From contig JACOEM010000001.1 in the NCBI GenBank assembly GCA_024998565.1, forward strand, positions 674,773-738,772: a stretch of 64,000 nt of DNA, written 5' to 3'. Position 1 is the stretch's first letter. Each line of letters begins with the position of its first letter. Under the pieces are notes generated by a model. It worked only from the letters and a program-made list of their open reading frames with translations. It made no database searches and had not been told where the DNA came from. A program made the translations under genes and the position numbers. Below, piece after piece: positions 18,816 to 27,571 of this stretch. The DNA comes from Nitrospira sp. GTDB lineage: Bacteria > Nitrospirota > Nitrospiria > Nitrospirales > Nitrospiraceae.

Positions 18816-19292
18816 ATGTGTGTCTCTATCTCTCTCCAACGGTCTGCTGCTGTCCACCGCCAGAGGGGCTTCACCCTGATCGAGGTGATGATAGCGGTCG
18901 CGATTGTCGGGATTCTGGCCATGGTGGCCGTCCCCAACTATCTTCAATGGAATGCCCGCTATCAGCTGAAACAAGCCACAACGGAATTGGCTGGCAGTCT
19001 CAACCTGGCCCGGATGGCAGCGATGAATCGGAATCTTGCCGTCACAGCCACATTGGTCCTTGTGTCGGGCAGGGTGAATGTCGATTTCGGAGGTGCGTTA
19101 GCCCCTATTGTGTTGCCCCAGGCCGTCGTCGGATTCACGGGAGGTCCGACGATTCAATTCACCCAGCAAGGGTTGAGCGGGGCTGCGGCGAATGTTCCTG
19201 TGGCGCTGACGTCCCAACAGGGGACGACCTATTCCGTGGTCGTCACTCCGGCAGGCAAGGTGAACTGGTGTGCGCATGCGACGTGCCCATAG
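18816..19292 (+). CDS. Minor pseudopilin, FimT/GspH type (set 2)
   Basis: A prepilin-like protein with a textbook cleavage motif 'RG|FTLIEVMIAVAIVGILAM' followed by 'VPNYLQWNARYQLKQATTEL' and a GspH-like strand-rich domain. The start is not certain: ATG codons at 18735, 18789 and 18816 are all in frame and none has a good ribosome site; 18816 gives an 18-residue basic leader, the most usual length. It starts the second FimT-PilV-PilW-PilX series. It is only distantly similar to the set-1 counterpart, so the duplication is either old or not recent by descent. Confidence 0.82.
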   Translation: MCVSISLQRSAAVHRQRGFTLIEVMIAVAIVGILAMVAVPNYLQWNARYQLKQATTELAGSLNLARMAAMNRNLAVTATLVLVSGRVNVDFGGALAPIVLPQAVVGFTGGPTIQFTQQGLSGAAANVPVALTSQQGTTYSVVVTPAGKVNWCAHATCP

Positions 19293-19299
19293 AGGCCCA

Positions 19300-19824
19300 A
19301 TGAAACACCGTCAAAACTCACACCCCTGCTTCAGTCTGCTCGCCGCCGCACAGCGGGGGTTTACGTTGTTGGAAGCCATGATTGCGGCCGGTGTGCTCTC
19401 GGTCGGACTGTTGGGATTGGCGGGTCTCTCGGGGATGTCGCTGGGCAAGAATGTCGATGCCAACGACATGTCGCGCGTGACCAATATCGCCGCCGATATG
19501 GCGGAGCGCATTCAAAATAACCGGCAGCGCGTCCTGGATTACCATAACACCAACACGGGCATGGCCTGCGCACAGAGCGCAAGCACGCAACGCATGGCGT
19601 TGGGAGATTGCACGCAGTGGCAAACGCTGGTGGCGAATTCCGGTCTCACGGGTGCCACTGGACTTGTCACCGCGGCCCGCCTTGATCCGGACCCCACCGC
19701 GAATCCGGTGACGATGAACCGGTTCCTTGTCACGGTGACCGTCAGCTGGCAAACCAGACAGACGGATGTGAGCACGGCTCGGACCAAGACCGCGATATTT
19801 ACGACGGTGGTCGCGCCGGAATAG
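19300..19824 (+). CDS. Minor pilin, PilV-like (set 2)
   Basis: A 174-residue prepilin with 'RG|FTLLEAMIAAGVLSVGLL' after an approximately 19-residue leader. The PilV-type helix continues 'GNVDANDMSRVTNIAADMAERIQNN'-like with AERI(Q/R)xN, typical of PilV. Two Cys residues (about residues 86 and 97, in GMACAQ and GDCTQW) could form a disulfide. ATG at 19300 has GAGG four bases upstream; an in-frame start at 19270 overlaps the previous gene. Confidence 0.82.
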   Translation: MKHRQNSHPCFSLLAAAQRGFTLLEAMIAAGVLSVGLLGLAGLSGMSLGKNVDANDMSRVTNIAADMAERIQNNRQRVLDYHNTNTGMACAQSASTQRMALGDCTQWQTLVANSGLTGATGLVTAARLDPDPTANPVTMNRFLVTVTVSWQTRQTDVSTARTKTAIFTTVVAPE

Positions 19825-19838
19825 GCGTAGCCTGGAGC

Positions 19839-20948
19839 ATGACGATGCGTAGATTTGACTGGAACCAGCAGGGCTTCACTCTCGTGGAACTAATGGCGGC
19901 CGTCCTGATCACGGTGGTGATTGTGGCTGCGACGATGACCACCGTCGTGACGTCAAATCGCGCCAATGTCGTCAACACACAGGTCGCAGACACGCAACAG
20001 AATGTGCGATTAGCCATCGACTTGCTCAGCCGGGATATCAAACTGGCCGGCTTTAATTACAATGCGACAGATCCGGCAACCGGATCTGTGGGCGCGTGCA
20101 ATGCCACCATCGGCGCCGTCGTGAAGCCGGTTGGACTGCTGCCCCAAGACCAAACGCCGACAGGTGCGGACACCGGGGCTGATAGCGTGTCGATGGTGTT
20201 GCCGGTGATGAATACGACAGGGTGGATACTGACGGCGGCGGTCGGTGGAACGCCGAACAATAAGACGTATGACAACAGCATCAGTCTTTCCGGAGCCGCT
20301 ATGACGGAGATGGTTGCACAAGGTCTTGTGGTCGGATCGACGATTTCCATCGGCGGTGCATTGTCAAAGACGGTGCAGGCTGTCAATGCCACTTCGATTG
20401 GCTTCGGTACCGGAAATTTCGTCGATGGACAATTCCCGGTCGGTACGCCTGTGTATTTGATGCAATGCGTGCGGTATCAAGTCGTGGCGAATACGCCGGC
20501 GACCTGCGGTAGTGACACGCCTTGCCTGGTGCGAAACAACGTGCCGCTGGTCGATGGTGTGGAAGACTTGCAACTCGCCTACGCCTGTGACGGGTGCAAT
20601 CAGGCCGCGCCCAATCCCTTGTTTCCGGACGGGGTTGTCGATGATCAAGATGCCTCCTCGACGTCTGGATTTCCCACCTTCACGCAGGGAGATTTTGTCT
20701 CCAACAGTGCGTGGGCGATTGCCCCGTGGACGCCGGATAAGATCAGGCTGGCGCAAGTGGGCCTGGTGGTCAGACCGACGAACGCGGATGACGGTCTTGA
20801 TGAGAAGGGAACCAAGGCCGTCAACACCACCGGGCCTGTGATCATCGGCGACCATAATCCCTCTGCAGATACGGGTTATAACGCGAGCACGTATATGCAA
20901 CAGCGACGGCGCGTGATGATCCGCACCATTCAGCCGAGAAACCTGTAA
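19839..20948 (+). CDS. pilW: Minor pilin, PilW-like (set 2)
   Basis: A 369-residue PilW-type minor pilin: 'QG|FTLVELMAAVLITVVIVA' at residue 12, then 'TQQNVRLAIDLLSRDIKLAG', the family's conserved helix end, and a large beta domain. Cys pairs occur at 'ATCGSDTPCL' and 'ACDGCN'. The acidic stretch 'GVVDDQDAS' could bind calcium. It starts 14 bases after the PilV-like gene. Length and motif order fit PilW of the fimU-pilVWXY1 operons better than the shorter set-1 homologue. Confidence 0.85.
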   Translation: MTMRRFDWNQQGFTLVELMAAVLITVVIVAATMTTVVTSNRANVVNTQVADTQQNVRLAIDLLSRDIKLAGFNYNATDPATGSVGACNATIGAVVKPVGLLPQDQTPTGADTGADSVSMVLPVMNTTGWILTAAVGGTPNNKTYDNSISLSGAAMTEMVAQGLVVGSTISIGGALSKTVQAVNATSIGFGTGNFVDGQFPVGTPVYLMQCVRYQVVANTPATCGSDTPCLVRNNVPLVDGVEDLQLAYACDGCNQAAPNPLFPDGVVDDQDASSTSGFPTFTQGDFVSNSAWAIAPWTPDKIRLAQVGLVVRPTNADDGLDEKGTKAVNTTGPVIIGDHNPSADTGYNASTYMQQRRRVMIRTIQPRNL

Positions 20949-20959
20949 CGAGAGACGCT

Positions 20960-21595
20960 GTGATGAATCTGCGACAGGTCACAACCGATCGAGGCCAACA
21001 GGATACGTGCACAGGGCTGAGGAATCAGCGGGGCATCGCATTGCTCACCGTGATGTTGATGTTGTTGATTCTCACCATACTCGGCATCGCCTCCATCACT
21101 GTCACCAGTATGGAAAATCGAATGGCGGGATTTTTCCGCACGACCGAGGCTGTGGTAGCGGCTGCCGATTCGTGTGAAGGACTGGCCGCCAACATCATTC
21201 AGCAGACGCTGTCGCCTCCAGGGGTGCTCCCGGCTTCGTTCATCGCACCGACGGGGCCGGTTCCGACGGCCAATGCCACCACATTGTACGCAGAAATTTA
21301 TGGCTACGATCTGCCGTCGCCGGCTCCGGCAAACACACCGGCCGTCAACTATGCGGATGTGGCGAGCACCGCACCGAATTTTGTGATGACGAATCTTCCC
21401 GGATTCACGGTCAACGGCGACATCGATCTCTTGTATACGCATACGAAGAGTGGGCAGGGCACAGGAGTGGCCGGCACAGAACATGTCTATCGGATTACCT
21501 GCATGGCGAGTAACCCCGCGACCGGTTCCAATAGCATGGTGACCTCGGTGTACGGCTGTTTGGATGGCGATACCTGTGTCAAGAAAATCAACTGA
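20960..21595 (+). CDS. pilX: Minor pilin, PilX-like (set 2)
   Basis: A 211-residue PilX-type protein: 'QRG|IALLTVMLMLLILTILG' followed by 'TVTSMENRMAGFFRTTEA' and 'AAADSCEGLAANIIQQT', the PilX hallmark helix. It ends with 'VYGCLDGDTCVKKIN', a Cys pair near the C terminus seen in many PilX proteins. It lies 11 bases after pilW and directly before the PilY2-like and PilY1 genes, giving the classical pilV-pilW-pilX-pilY order. Confidence 0.86.
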   Translation: MMNLRQVTTDRGQQDTCTGLRNQRGIALLTVMLMLLILTILGIASITVTSMENRMAGFFRTTEAVVAAADSCEGLAANIIQQTLSPPGVLPASFIAPTGPVPTANATTLYAEIYGYDLPSPAPANTPAVNYADVASTAPNFVMTNLPGFTVNGDIDLLYTHTKSGQGTGVAGTEHVYRITCMASNPATGSNSMVTSVYGCLDGDTCVKKIN

Positions 21596-21605
21596 GAGAG
21601 GGCGC

Positions 21606-21941
21606 ATGGCGATGAACAACACAGTAGTTATTGTGATGCTCGGCCTGCTGACACTCGGACAGACGATGCCTTCCGTGCCGTCCAGCAGCAGCGCAGAGAC
21701 AGAGCAAGCACCGGAGGCGATGCGGTTTTCGACGGCCGGGTTTCAGGCCGGCGTGATCGACGAGGTGCAGGGATCAAGCATTCGCATCGATGGGCGTAGT
21801 TATGTGTTGAAGTCTGCGGTGGTGGTGCTCACCCACGAAGGGGAGCCGCTCGAGATTGAGCGGATCATTCCCACTTCGCTCGTAAAGTTTCATCTGAAAG
21901 AGGGCCACATCGACAAGATGGTGGTCACGTTGCCGCAGTAA
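21606..21941 (+). CDS. PilY2-like small exported protein
   Basis: A 111-residue protein with an N-terminal signal sequence (VVIVMLGLLTLGQTM) and a single small domain around residues 45-111: 'AGVIDEVQGSSIRIDGRSYV' leading to 'HIDKMVVTLPQ'. The 'IxxxxxxIxIDGRxYxL' pattern is shared by small proteins encoded beside pilY1 (PilY2-like), although their role is poorly defined. ATG at 21606 follows GAGAGAGGG; the frame is open upstream into pilX. Its place between pilX and pilY1 supports a pilus-biogenesis role; function is otherwise unknown. Confidence 0.68.
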   Translation: MAMNNTVVIVMLGLLTLGQTMPSVPSSSSAETEQAPEAMRFSTAGFQAGVIDEVQGSSIRIDGRSYVLKSAVVVLTHEGEPLEIERIIPTSLVKFHLKEGHIDKMVVTLPQ

Positions 21942-22018
21942 CGCATGAAAGGTCTTGTCTCAACTCGTAGCCGAGAATCGACGGCTGTTGTCCTGTTTGA
22001 GATAAGGAGGAAGAACGC

Positions 22019-25000
22019 ATGAATCGCCGAACCCTTGTCGCTGTGATGTTGGTGGCCGGCAGCCTGAGTGCTGCGTTGCTTGGCTCCCGTGATGCCGTCG
22101 CCGTCGTGTCCAACGCCGATTACACGGCTGTGCCGGCTTTCGTGTCGAACGCGACGACGCCGAATATCATTGTGGTGATGGACAACTCGGGCAGTATGAG
22201 CAATCGAGCCTGTGAGTCGTCGTCGTGCGGGACGCTGGCGGATGGGAGTACGTCGACTACGACTACGTGGACCAATACCACACGGTACTCCGGGTACTTT
22301 GATTCATTGCGCTGTTATACCTACAACACAACCGATACTCGATTCGAGAACGGGACCAGCAAGACCGCATTGGCGACAGCCTGTCCGGACACGGAATGGG
22401 ACGGGAACTTTTTGAACTGGGCGACCTTGCGCCGGTTCGATGCGGTGAAACGAGCGATGATCGGCGGGGACTGTTTCAGCGCTAGAGCTGCCGACGGAAC
22501 TTGCCCAACCAGCGGCACGCCGGCATTAAAGACGGTGCGTGCGCAGCTCAGTGGGGTGAATACGGAACGTGCGGATGTCAACTATGGCAGTGGCATCGGC
22601 GTGAACACCTATGTGGGCCGAATACCACTGGCCGATAGAGGGAGTAATCCAGGAACGATCTCGATCCACGTATCAGGCGCCTACTTTTGTGTCGACAATG
22701 ATGCGACGTTCGACAGTAACTGCGGGGACGCCTACAGTGTTCGAAAATATCATCTGAAGGTTGGATACACGACGGAGCCGACCGGGGTCATCCAGCAGAT
22801 CGGCAGTAAAGCGCGGTTTGGACTGGTTGAGTTCAAGTCCAGCAGCGAGGGCGCGCGGATGCTGGTCGGAGCTGGATCGCGGCAGTCTATCGACTGGTCT
22901 GGAAGTGGGGTGGAGACGTTCACGACGAACACTGCGGCCATGGTTGATGCGGTGCAGGAGTCTTATCCTTCGACATGGACTCCGTTGAGTGAGGCGTTAT
23001 ATGAAACCGCACGGTATGTCGCGCAGATTCAATCCACGTTTGCAACGGGTTATGTCTATCCGATCGCGTTTTCCGGTGGCATTTCAAATGGCGTCAATTT
23101 TGCCACGAGCGGTGCCGGTTCGATTGGAACGAGTGAATTGACGGCATTGGTCGGTTCTGAAACGTGCCCCGCAGGATATATCACGAATGCCTGTGGCCGC
23201 GACCCGTATTTTTTTGGACAAAACCATACCCCGCCATGGTCCGCGAGTTCTCAGGTCGTGGCCTGCTGCCGGACGTTTGTGATCGTATTCACGGACGGCG
23301 AGCCGACGCAAGATCAGAATATCCCGACGGCTTTGCAAGACTATGCGCATGCCCATCATGGGCAGCACTGCATTGGGAGCGATAGCGCGGCCCCTCCACG
23401 GCCTATCAATGGAACCTGCAACACGAACGCCGCGACACCGTATAGCGATTTACTCGCGGAGCACAAGACGGACTATGCTTCAAACGGAAGTCACTACTTG
23501 GATGACGTGGCTTACTGGGCCCACACGACCGACCTCCGGCCTTGTAGCGGCACGACTGACGGCACCATCACAGGGTTGTCGGTCACCGGACATTGCATCG
23601 CAGGGACTCAGAGTCTGACGGTGTATTCCTTCTTTGCCTTCGGCAACATCAATGGTCGAGGAATCCTGGCTCAAGCGGCCCGGTTGGGGGGGTTTGAGGA
23701 TTCCAACAATGACGGCATCCCACAAACGAATGAATGGGATAAAGAGAACAATCTCACCGGTGCGGCGACTCCCGACGGTATCCCGGACGCGTATTTTGAA
23801 TCTTCGAACGTTGATGATCTTCAGGACAAGCTGCTCGCCACCATCGCAAGTATTCTCAGGCGAAGTGCGTCCGGTTCATCCGTATCCGTGCTGGCCACTG
23901 CCTCGACCGGCGAAGGGGCTCTGTACCAATCCTATTTTTATCCCAGCACGATCGAACCCTCGACGTTGAGCGATGTGAAATGGACCGGTTATACACAGGC
24001 CCTGTTTATCGATACCTTCGGCAATACTCGTGAGGATACGAACCAGGATGGTCGGCTTGATTACAAGGTCGACAAGATCATCAAGACTCGTTTCGATTCC
24101 GTGTCGAATTCGGTGAAAGTCGATAAATACGTGGATTCCGACGGAGACGGATTGCCTAACGATCAGAATAGCGACAATCAGGTGACGGTGGCGGACTGCA
24201 ACCCCTGCGGGCAGGCGTTGAGCGAGATTCAGCCTATTTGGGAAGCCGGGAAGCAACTGGCGTTGAAAGACTCCACCACTCGTACCATCCTTACCTGGGT
24301 TGATTCCGATCATGACGGTGTGGTCGATTCCGGCGAACAGCTGGCATTCACGACAGCCAACGAGCCGACGCTCCGACCATACCTTCGTGCCACGTCGAGT
24401 GCGGAAGGAACCAAGATCATTAATTTTGTGCGTGGTTGCGATGTGGGGACATGCGCGGAACAGGCGACGACGAGGGATCGCCGTCTTCAGGTTCCGGCCG
24501 GGAGCGGGAGTCTGAAGGTGTGGAAACTCGGGGATGTCATTCACTCCACCCCGACCGTGGTTGCGGGTCCGAAGGACCGGCATGATGCCATCTATGGCGA
24601 TCAGAGTTATTCGGCATTTCTCCAGAAGTGGTACAACCGCAGGCAGGTCGCCTACGTGGGCGGAAACGACGGCATGCTGCACGCGTTCAACGCGGGTTAT
24701 TACCATCCCGGCGATGATGCGAGCGCCTCTGCTCCCGCTAATGTTACCGAGCACGGCTGGTTTACGACTGCCCCTGCGGACAATTCCACCGGGGCTCCAT
24801 TAGGGGATGAGCTGTGGGGATTCGTGCCCTATGAACTCCTTCCGCAGCTGGAGTTTTTGAGCCGCGCCGACTACCAGCATACGTACTATGTTGATTTACC
24901 CCTCAAGGTAGCGGATGTCCGCATTTTCACTCCGGACACGGATCATCCAAATGGGTGGGGCACGATCCTCATCGGCGGATTCAGAATGGGAGGAAGTTGC

Positions 25001-26434
25001 GGTGCCTGTTCGGCGGGAACCGGTGCGCCGCCGATGACGGTCAATATCAGCGGCACGGACTATACCTTCTACAGTTCGTACTTCGCCATGGATATCACGA
25101 ATCCCGATGCTCCCAAATTGCTCTGGTCGTTCAGCAGTTCGAATTTGGGACTGACGACGAGTGCGCCTGCCGTAGTTCGCGTGAATCCCGCAGCCGATGC
25201 CAAGGCCAGCAATACGAACGCCAAGTGGTACATGGTGGTCGGGTCTGGCCCGACCGGATATGACGCCAGCGTAGTGCAAAGCGCAAAAGTCTTTGCTGTC
25301 GACCTTGCCACGGGTCCGGGTAGCGGCAACAGCCTTGTCACGTCGTATTCGGTGGGGTCCTGGAATTCGTATATCGGAGACATCACGGCTTTCGACCGAG
25401 ATCTCGATTACCGTCACGATGTTGTGTATTTCGGGCGAGTGATTCATGACGGAGCACTTCCCTGGCGAGGCAAGATATATCGTTTGACCATGGGAGCCGG
25501 GGGAGCCACGGCCAAGTTCGGTACGGTCACGAATCCGACTCAGTGGGGCATCGCCTCGGGAAGTGCTCGCGTGCCCACGGAGATGTTGGATACGTTCGTG
25601 TCAGGGGCGGAGATGGGCCCCGTTGCGACCGCGCCATCAGTGACCACCGACGATGCGGCGAACGTGTGGGTCTTTGCAGGCAGCGGGCGCTATTACAGCA
25701 AATCCGACAAGACCGACCTGTCCACGCAGTACTTCGTGGGGATGAAAGATTCGGTTCTCAATGCCGGATGCAATCAATCAGCCGGCGCTCTCAACTGTAT
25801 GGACAATGATCTTGTGGATGTCTCGAATGCCACCGTTTGTGTGGTGGGAGTCGGCGATTGCGGTCAGGCCAGTGGAACCAACCAAGTCTCCGGCGTGTCC
25901 GGTGCCACGACGTTTACCGGCTTGATCGGATTGGTTCAGAGTAAAGATGGTTGGGTGACTAAACTGGTCGAACCCGCTAACCCACCGACGAACCCAGTCC
26001 CCTACGGCATCGGCGAACGGGCGGTGAGCAGCCCAACGGTATTCGGAGGGGTGGTGTTTTTCCCCACCTTTATTCCAACGAACGACATCTGTGTATCATC
26101 CGGAACGAGCAGACTCTGGGCGCTCTTCTATAAAACGGGGAGTGCCTATCAAGAACCGATCATCGGAACGACGGCTTCAGGGGCGAATCAAACGGTCAAT
26201 AAGTTCGGTTCTCTTGGCGAAGGATTGGCATTCGGTATCGTAGTCCATATGGGCTCAGGACGGGACGGCGGCAGTCCGTTCGGCCTCCTCATCAATATGA
26301 GTCAGGGAAACTTCGGTGACTGTGCGACCTGCGGGTTCGGCGGAGGGTCTCCCGGAGGTCTTCCGAGCTCCAATATCGGGGCTAATGTTGCGATCGATCC
26401 ACGGAGCCGATACTTCTCATGGACGAACATGTGA
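22019..26434 (+). CDS. pilY1: Type IV pilus tip adhesin PilY1
   Basis: A 1471-residue secreted protein with a signal peptide (cleavage near residue 28) and an AAGGAGG ribosome site. A von Willebrand A-like region has the MIDAS-type motif DNSGS at residues 55-59. Four calcium-type loops of the DxDxDG kind lie at about residues 561 (DSNNDGIPQTNE), 673 (DTNQDGRLD), 706 (DSDGDGLPND) and 762 (DSDHDGVVD). The C-terminal PilY1 beta-propeller (about 800-1390) contains 'YVGGNDGMLHAFNAG' and the calcium site DRDLDYRHD at about 1126, which in PilY1 homologues controls pilus extension and retraction. Many Cys residues suggest disulfides. It is about 300 residues longer than Pseudomonas PilY1. Confidence 0.93.
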   Translation: MNRRTLVAVMLVAGSLSAALLGSRDAVAVVSNADYTAVPAFVSNATTPNIIVVMDNSGSMSNRACESSSCGTLADGSTSTTTTWTNTTRYSGYFDSLRCYTYNTTDTRFENGTSKTALATACPDTEWDGNFLNWATLRRFDAVKRAMIGGDCFSARAADGTCPTSGTPALKTVRAQLSGVNTERADVNYGSGIGVNTYVGRIPLADRGSNPGTISIHVSGAYFCVDNDATFDSNCGDAYSVRKYHLKVGYTTEPTGVIQQIGSKARFGLVEFKSSSEGARMLVGAGSRQSIDWSGSGVETFTTNTAAMVDAVQESYPSTWTPLSEALYETARYVAQIQSTFATGYVYPIAFSGGISNGVNFATSGAGSIGTSELTALVGSETCPAGYITNACGRDPYFFGQNHTPPWSASSQVVACCRTFVIVFTDGEPTQDQNIPTALQDYAHAHHGQHCIGSDSAAPPRPINGTCNTNAATPYSDLLAEHKTDYASNGSHYLDDVAYWAHTTDLRPCSGTTDGTITGLSVTGHCIAGTQSLTVYSFFAFGNINGRGILAQAARLGGFEDSNNDGIPQTNEWDKENNLTGAATPDGIPDAYFESSNVDDLQDKLLATIASILRRSASGSSVSVLATASTGEGALYQSYFYPSTIEPSTLSDVKWTGYTQALFIDTFGNTREDTNQDGRLDYKVDKIIKTRFDSVSNSVKVDKYVDSDGDGLPNDQNSDNQVTVADCNPCGQALSEIQPIWEAGKQLALKDSTTRTILTWVDSDHDGVVDSGEQLAFTTANEPTLRPYLRATSSAEGTKIINFVRGCDVGTCAEQATTRDRRLQVPAGSGSLKVWKLGDVIHSTPTVVAGPKDRHDAIYGDQSYSAFLQKWYNRRQVAYVGGNDGMLHAFNAGYYHPGDDASASAPANVTEHGWFTTAPADNSTGAPLGDELWGFVPYELLPQLEFLSRADYQHTYYVDLPLKVADVRIFTPDTDHPNGWGTILIGGFRMGGSCGACSAGTGAPPMTVNISGTDYTFYSSYFAMDITNPDAPKLLWSFSSSNLGLTTSAPAVVRVNPAADAKASNTNAKWYMVVGSGPTGYDASVVQSAKVFAVDLATGPGSGNSLVTSYSVGSWNSYIGDITAFDRDLDYRHDVVYFGRVIHDGALPWRGKIYRLTMGAGGATAKFGTVTNPTQWGIASGSARVPTEMLDTFVSGAEMGPVATAPSVTTDDAANVWVFAGSGRYYSKSDKTDLSTQYFVGMKDSVLNAGCNQSAGALNCMDNDLVDVSNATVCVVGVGDCGQASGTNQVSGVSGATTFTGLIGLVQSKDGWVTKLVEPANPPTNPVPYGIGERAVSSPTVFGGVVFFPTFIPTNDICVSSGTSRLWALFYKTGSAYQEPIIGTTASGANQTVNKFGSLGEGLAFGIVVHMGSGRDGGSPFGLLINMSQGNFGDCATCGFGGGSPGGLPSSNIGANVAIDPRSRYFSWTNM

Positions 26435-27456
26435 TGATCCCCTTTGTACAGGATAAACACGGGAGGGTGGGGGGGCTCCGTCCCCTTGCCTTTCCTCAGG
26501 CAACTCGCCTGGGTTTGATGGCCCTTGCGATTGCTGTCTGCGGCGGTTGTTCGTCTTCTCCTCAGGACGGCGGGGTTCCCGGGGCCGGTACAAAAACTAA
26601 TCACCCACCGACCGTTCGTCTCGTGACCATCGTTCCCAGTCCCTTGATCCTGGCCGGACCAATCACCGCCCACGTTGCGGCCGACGATCCGGACGGCACC
26701 GAACCGACCAAACGGTTCCAGTGGATCGTGAACGGGGTTTCGGTACCGGGTGCGACGGGGCATGAGCTCCGCGCGGACCACGCAAAGCGTGGCGACACGG
26801 TCGCACTCGAAGTGGTGGCGTCTGATGGGCAGGCAGAGAGCGCTCCCTATCGCACAGAGCCGGTCATGGTGGTGAATACGCCCCCGCTCGTGTCACGGGT
26901 GACCATTGAGGCAGATTCATCCGATAAGGGGAATCGGGTCCTCGCCAATGTCGAGGCGGTGGACCCCGACCATGACGACATCCAATACGTATATCGGTGG
27001 TGGCGTAACGACAAGCAGGTGAAAGAAGGCGAGGAAAACGTTCTTGATACAACCGGGTTTGGTCGAAAGGATATAGTGGCGGTCGAAGTCGTCGCGAGGG
27101 ATCAGGATGCGACGGCCCCACCTGCTCGATCAGTGCCGATTGTCCTCGGGAATTCACCGCCACAAATCCTCTCAAGTCCGGCTGCGTTGACCGACCGAGA
27201 GCAATACGAGTACGTCGTCCAAGCGAAGGATGTCGATGGCGATAGCATCAACTATGGGCTTGAGACAGGGCCTCCGGGGATGACGATTGACAAGGTGACG
27301 GGCCACGTGACCTGGAAGGTGACGCCGGGTGTCGGGGGGACTCATCGCATCAAGATCATGGTGGAAGACGGACAAGGGGGCACGGCCTGGCAGGAGTTTG
27401 AGCTCTCGATTCCCTCTACAGCCCAATCGCTGACAGGTTCCCCCGCTCAAGGCTAG
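26434..27456 (+). CDS. Lipoprotein with cadherin/Ig-like repeats, coupled to pilY1
   Basis: A 340-residue protein whose ATG overlaps the pilY1 stop (TGATG). A hydrophobic segment 'LGLMALAIAVCGGC' ends in a lipobox-like Cys, giving a probable lipoprotein. Three beta-sandwich repeats follow: two PKD/Ig-like ones ('ADDPDGTEPTKRFQWIVNGV' and 'AVDPDHDDIQYVYRWWRND') and a C-terminal putative-Ig (He_PIG-like) one with 'KDVDGDSINYGLETGPPGMT'. Each repeat has the acidic DxDxD calcium pattern of such folds. Coupling to pilY1 suggests that it anchors or presents the tip adhesin at the cell surface; that role is inferred. Confidence 0.75.
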   Translation: MIPFVQDKHGRVGGLRPLAFPQATRLGLMALAIAVCGGCSSSPQDGGVPGAGTKTNHPPTVRLVTIVPSPLILAGPITAHVAADDPDGTEPTKRFQWIVNGVSVPGATGHELRADHAKRGDTVALEVVASDGQAESAPYRTEPVMVVNTPPLVSRVTIEADSSDKGNRVLANVEAVDPDHDDIQYVYRWWRNDKQVKEGEENVLDTTGFGRKDIVAVEVVARDQDATAPPARSVPIVLGNSPPQILSSPAALTDREQYEYVVQAKDVDGDSINYGLETGPPGMTIDKVTGHVTWKVTPGVGGTHRIKIMVEDGQGGTAWQEFELSIPSTAQSLTGSPAQG

Positions 27457-27571
27457 TCGGTTCCGGGTGGCCTCCTAATTTTCTGCCCTGTCCCCTCCGA
27501 CCTTGTTCCGGACTTTCCCGGTTTGTTAGAATCTTCCTATCGTCCTGGCGAAAGGAGTTTTCGACACCGGC

